A stretch of DNA of 64,000 bases, taken from contig OX940870.1 of NCBI GenBank assembly GCA_954871525.1, forward strand, positions 11,005,501 to 11,069,500, in the 5' to 3' direction. Positions 60,186-64,000 of this stretch are shown here, piece after piece. Origin of the DNA: Parietaria judaica (Eukaryota; Streptophyta; Magnoliopsida; Rosales; Urticaceae). Each line of letters starts with the position of its first letter. Within the stretch, counting starts at the first letter, position 1. Both the position numbers and the translations under genes were made by a program. A model generated the notes under the pieces. That model saw nothing but the letters and a program-made list of their open reading frames with translations, ran no database searches and had not been told where the DNA came from.

Positions 60186-61651
60186 CGTTGATTTTTCCCT
60201 CATGAACCTCCGGCGTCGTCGTCGGGTTTCGGACTTTGTTCGTTGATTTTCCCTGATGAGCCTTGTAGAGGGCGATTCACACCGCCTTACAGTCACAAAA
60301 ATACACTATTCAAACACACGAATAACACGAATGATGGGGTATCTTTGATTGATTATGATTACAAAGGGGATCGGTCTCTTCCGTTTATAGCTTGGAACCT
60401 CGAAGAAGAATGCGATTAAACTACGATTAACAATATCGAATGGGTTACACAAAGGCTCTCTCAATACTATGCGATGACCCTGTTCCTCTCCTTTATCTCG
60501 AACTCGACCACATTCAAATGGAAGCTCCCTCTCTATTTATAGCGACGCTCGGATCCCTCCGGCTCGAATCCCCTGGATGATCTCCCAGTGGTCCCCCCTT
60601 CAAATATTATGTGGTCCTTCTTTCTGACATCCTCGGCGGCTGCCAAAGGAGCTCGTCTCCACTAACGTTGTCCTCCTGCCATATCCTGAGCGCACAGCCC
60701 AGCAGTGGTCCCCCCTCGAACCGTACTTCCTGTCGCATTATGGAGAAGAACCCTAGACCTTAATGGGCTCGAGGCTCCTCTTCGGTCATCGCTTCTTCCG
60801 ATGGGCCGGGGGCCCAACGCATTCTGACCAGCTTCGAGGAACACGGGCCCTCCCTCTCGGTCTCTGCTCGCTATCGATGGGCCGAGGGCCCATCGCCATT
60901 TTGCCTATCTCGACCTTCGTCGTTTTGCGGGAAAACGACAAGTGTGACGCGAGGAGGGGATTTGACCAAATCCGACCTTAATAGTCAGTCCCCCATTTTG
61001 CCGAGTGTGAGCACTTGGGAAAATGTAAGAAGAAGAAATCCCGCGCGACGATCCCCATTGGACGACAAGATCGCTCTATCGAGGGTCCTCGATCGCCGAC
61101 AATCTCCTCGCGATGAGCAAATGCCCAGGAGACTCGTCGCGCGACGGCTGCCATCGGGCGGCAAGGCTAGGCCTCTGGGGGACCTCCTCCCGACGACAGT
61201 ACTCTCGCGACGAGGAGATGCATAAGAGCCCCGCCGCGCGACGGCTGTCATCGGGCGACGGGGCCAGGCTCCTGCAGACCTTCGCTCAACGACAGTACCC
61301 TAGCGATGAGGAACCAACTCCTCGAGTCGTCGTATCGACGTCCTGTCATCACGCATGCAGCGACGCCTCGAATCCTACCCGCATTTAATGCGGGGTTTCC
61401 CAGGCACTCGAGTGCCTACTTTATGGGATTCCCAACGGCTCCTTCATCTCGACCGTCGATAGCCTGCGCAAGCTTCCATCCCGAGCCGTTCGATCGAATC
61501 GCGCCCCTTCGGCTTCTTCCGTCCCCTCTCTTATATTCGCAATACTCCCCCTTCTTCCATTTACTCTCAAGCTTCTCATTCGCACTCCCTTACACTCGTG
61601 ACGCTCCCGTCTCCTCCTTGTCTCTCTCTCTCTCTCATCCTTCATCCAGTC
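60186..61651 (+). other. Probable LTR/leader of a large retroelement
   Basis: This GC-rich stretch precedes the retroelement ORF. A TGTAGAGGGCGATTCACACC sequence at 60264 could be an LTR start, but no second LTR is in the window and no primer-binding site was identified. Two diverged units about 97 bp apart (landmark GCGCGACGGCTG near 61139 and 61236) form a short tandem repeat. Pyrimidine-rich 'ctctctctctctctc' lies just before the coding start. Confidence 0.4.
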
Positions 61652-63320
61652 ATGGCAATGGCCGGCAAAATCTTCCAAACCAGGTCCCCCCTGTCCATCT
61701 TGACGGAGGCGCACCGGGACCACTTCATCAAGCAATACATCGACAGCGAGAAATACCTTCTCCGGCTACCGTATCCAGGCGAGCGCGCCGACGAGCCTCA
61801 AGATGACTGCATAGCCATCTATGAGCACTTCTTCACCGACGTTGGCCTTCACCTTCCTGTGCCCAACCTCATCGTGGCCTTCCTGGTGGCTTTCAAAGTG
61901 CCGATAACCTAGGTGAGCCCCAACTCTATCCGGCTCCTCTTCTGCACCCTCGTGCTGGGCCTGGAGCAAGGGGTCGAGGTCACTCTGGAGGACCTCAAGA
62001 CCCTGTACTACTTCTCGAGGAACCCCAAAAACATTGGGCGCCTCTCGCTGTCGCACCGCCACAACCCTCACATCCTTCTGAACCCCCCCAACAAGGAGGC
62101 AATGTGGGAGAATCGCTACTACTTCACGCGCGTGAGCGCGTCGACATTCGGACCCAACCACGCGGAGTTGCCCCGCGCCTGGATCGGCGACAATGATCTG
62201 CCAAAGTTCTCGCCATCGACCGACAAGGGCGTCGTGGCCCGCTTCACGAGCATGCGCAACGCGCTTCTCGCTAGCGACCGCCGCGACTGGCTCCTCGACT
62301 TCAATGCCGCCCGGATCGTGAACTCGGGTATTTACCGCCTCTGTAACATCATGGGACCACCTCCTCGCTCGCTGTTCCCGCCCGGATTTCGGGCCGAGGA
62401 AGGCGAGAAAGGCTCGTCGGCTCCTCAACGGAAGAAGACGCCCAAGGCTCCTGCGAAGAGCCGCAAAAGGAAATCTCGCTTCGACGAGACCGGCGAGGAG
62501 TCTTCCCGCCAGAAGAGCAAGCCCTCCCCAACGCCAGTGCCGCCCCCGCGCGACCGGTCCAAGGATGGCTACCTAGGGTTAGTCCCCCGAGAGGGGAGGG
62601 ACTGTGTGATCTCGCACGACGACCCTCCGCTCCATGACGCCTCCTCAGAGCGTCGCTCCAAGCACGCAGCCGACGTCGACGCGCCCCGCCGGGCCGTCGA
62701 CACGACGCCTCCTGCCTCGAGCCGTCGTACCTCGGAGGCTCCTCTTCTCCGAGAGTCCCCTCGACGCGAGGACTCCCAAGCCGACCTCTTGCCCCGTCAA
62801 ACCCGCACCAATGACACGGTCGCTCCCACTCCTGGCTCTGAAGCCGTGCGCGAGGATCTCTCGCTGGTGGAGTCCGAGGCTGCGACGGAGGTCATCCCGG
62901 GCAAGGGGACCGCCTCCGAGCCGATCGTCGTCACCCCTTCCGTCAGCCCCGCGGCCGGATACTCCCGACGTCCCCGTCGGGAGGTGAATTTCGACGACGA
63001 CTTCAGCAACGTGGACCTCTCTGATGTCGTCCTGCTCGTGGCTGATACTCAGTCGACGGAGCCTCTCGTCGATCCTCCTCCTTCTACCGCGGAGGTCGCC
63101 GCGCAGGCCCTTCCGAATCCGGCCCCAGGGGTCGCGAGCGGTGAGGATGCCGGAGATGCTTCTGCTCTCGGAGCCGACAAGATCTCAACCCCGTCGCCAT
63201 CTCCTCGAGAGGCGACCGTCGCAACGACTGAGGGTACCCCGGCGGCCACTCTCCTGCCGACTCCTCGGCCTGATCAGGCTGAGGGTACCCAGCCGGGTGC
63301 CTCGCAGCCCGCTGCTGGGT
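61652..63320 (+). pseudogene. Retroelement protein, 'putative gypsy type transposon' family, N-terminal part
   Basis: From ATG 61652 (MAMAGKIFQTRSPLS) the frame is open except for TAG at 61910-61912. It resumes immediately after that stop with VSPNSIRLLFCTLVLGLEQG. Residues of about 45-190, with VPNLIVAFLVAFKVPIT and the W/Y-rich WENRYYFTRVS, resemble the conserved domain of plant proteins annotated as 'putative gypsy type transposon' (Transposase_28). A Lys/Arg-rich then Ser/Pro-rich linker follows. The frame is lost near 63310, after which the product is nonsense to 63559, while the coding sequence continues in another frame. Such proteins occur in large non-autonomous LTR elements. The family call is from memory of motifs. 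Confidence 0.7.
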
Positions 63321-64000
63321 CCTTCTGCCGATGTTCCCGCAGGGCATGGCAAAGGCCTCGGCCGTCATCTACGTCCCGAGCTTCCCGGATCCGCCTTCTC
63401 TGGCTTCTTCCTCGAAGGAATGGGAGACGTATGCGGCCGATGCGCTCCACGGACTGTCGATGTCTCCTCAACAGTTCCGTCCTTCCGCTAGCTCGCTGGC
63501 CGACTCTTCTCGCTATCGCAAGGCGGCGGCTCTCACGCTCCAAGGTATCGCGCTCTTGAACGACTTGATCCACGACGAGCGCGACACTGCCCTCGACCAC
63601 GCGTCCGAAAAGAGCGAGATGGTCGCCAAGGTCGGAGAGCTCGAGCATCACCTTCAAATCTCCATCGCTGGGGAGCGAAGATACCGGGAAGAAGCCGCTC
63701 GAGGCCGCCAGGCCCTCGAAGAGGCCAAGGCCGCCCTGGAGACGGAGGCCTCCCTTCGTCGGCAGGCCGAGATGCAGGTCGAGGAGCAGAAACGTGCCCT
63801 CGCCGATGAGGCTGAGCGCCATCAACGCGCGACTCGCGACCTCTCCGCGGCGCTCGAGAAGAAGGCGAGGAGGCTGGCTCGCCTGAGCGAGGCCATCGGC
63901 GCGTCCCCCGAGGAAGAGAGTCGCTTGGTTTCGCGGGTGACCAACGCTCTGAAGAAGCTTGCCGACGAGCTGGAAGGCGCGCAAGCGGAGGTCGTCGAGG
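63321..64000 (+). pseudogene. Same retroelement protein, coiled-coil C-terminal part (runs off window)
   Basis: In the frame holding ATG 63331 the sequence reads MFPQGMAKASAVIYVPSFPD, then a long helical, Glu/Ala/Arg/Leu-rich stretch. Examples are KVGELEHHLQISIAGERRYR and EEQKRALADEAERHQRATRD, typical of a coiled coil. It is open to the window edge. The N-terminal domain lies in another frame, so one indel separates the two parts. A coiled-coil tail after the Transposase_28-like domain is usual for these proteins. Confidence 0.65.

Noticed and set aside
61652..63559. Considered as a genuine host gene rather than a retroelement
   Set aside because: The domain resembles the plant transposon-associated family. 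The frame is broken by a stop and an indel, and there are no introns or host-gene context.
1..64000. CRISPR arrays, operons, bacterial promoters, tRNA and rRNA genes
   Set aside because: The sequence is plant nuclear DNA. The 190-, 44- and 28-bp repeats are satellites or minisatellites without unique spacers. I recognised no tRNA or rRNA by eye; a tRNAscan or Infernal run would settle small RNA genes.

Overview
The window is nuclear DNA of a flowering plant, most likely a eudicot. It carries three well-preserved protein-coding genes: the mu subunit of adaptor complex AP-4, a group C MAP kinase of the MPK7 type, and a group S1 bZIP factor with the plant-specific sucrose-control uORF. They sit in AT-rich intergenic DNA dominated by transposable elements. 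I cannot name the species from the sequence.

Layout. Bases 1-6062 hold an old Copia 3' end whose LTR is interrupted by a decayed Copia element on the minus strand (about 494-5662). Bases 6063-8820 are intergenic with one TIR element. AP4M lies on the minus strand (12463-8821, 13 exons). Bases 12464-18545 hold decayed repeats, two small hAT-type elements with 8-bp target duplications, and two local tandem duplications. A young full-length Copia element (18546-25127, LTRs 99% identical, GAGAG target duplication) follows, then a broken BTB-gene fragment. The MAP kinase gene (27267-29155, two coding exons) comes next, then a deleted LTR (29815-30212). A very young non-autonomous GAG-only LTR element (32953-36871, ATTAT target duplication) lies beyond. 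The bZIP gene with its uORFs is at 41712-42402, and a Mutator-like element with 142-bp TIRs and a 9-bp target duplication is at 43530-44415.

The most unusual region is 44976-58567. A small foldback element lies 5 bp from a 13.3-kb unit (45238-58567) bounded by inverted repeats of the same family. Inside are fragments of host genes (ribosomal protein uL22/RPL17, a PPR protein, and an unidentified exon with intact splice sites) and about 9 kb of a 190-bp satellite arranged in higher-order repeats. This looks like a transposon that captured genes and grew or acquired a satellite array.

The last 4.5 kb hold a 44-bp minisatellite (59545-60185) and the 5' part of a large retroelement (coding from 61652 past the window end). 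Its protein resembles the 'putative gypsy type transposon' family and is broken by one TAG stop and one frameshift.

The three host genes are unrelated in function: AP-4 in trans-Golgi vesicle sorting, MPK7 in stress and hormone signalling, and the S1 bZIP in sugar-controlled metabolism. No operon-like or clustered pathway is present.
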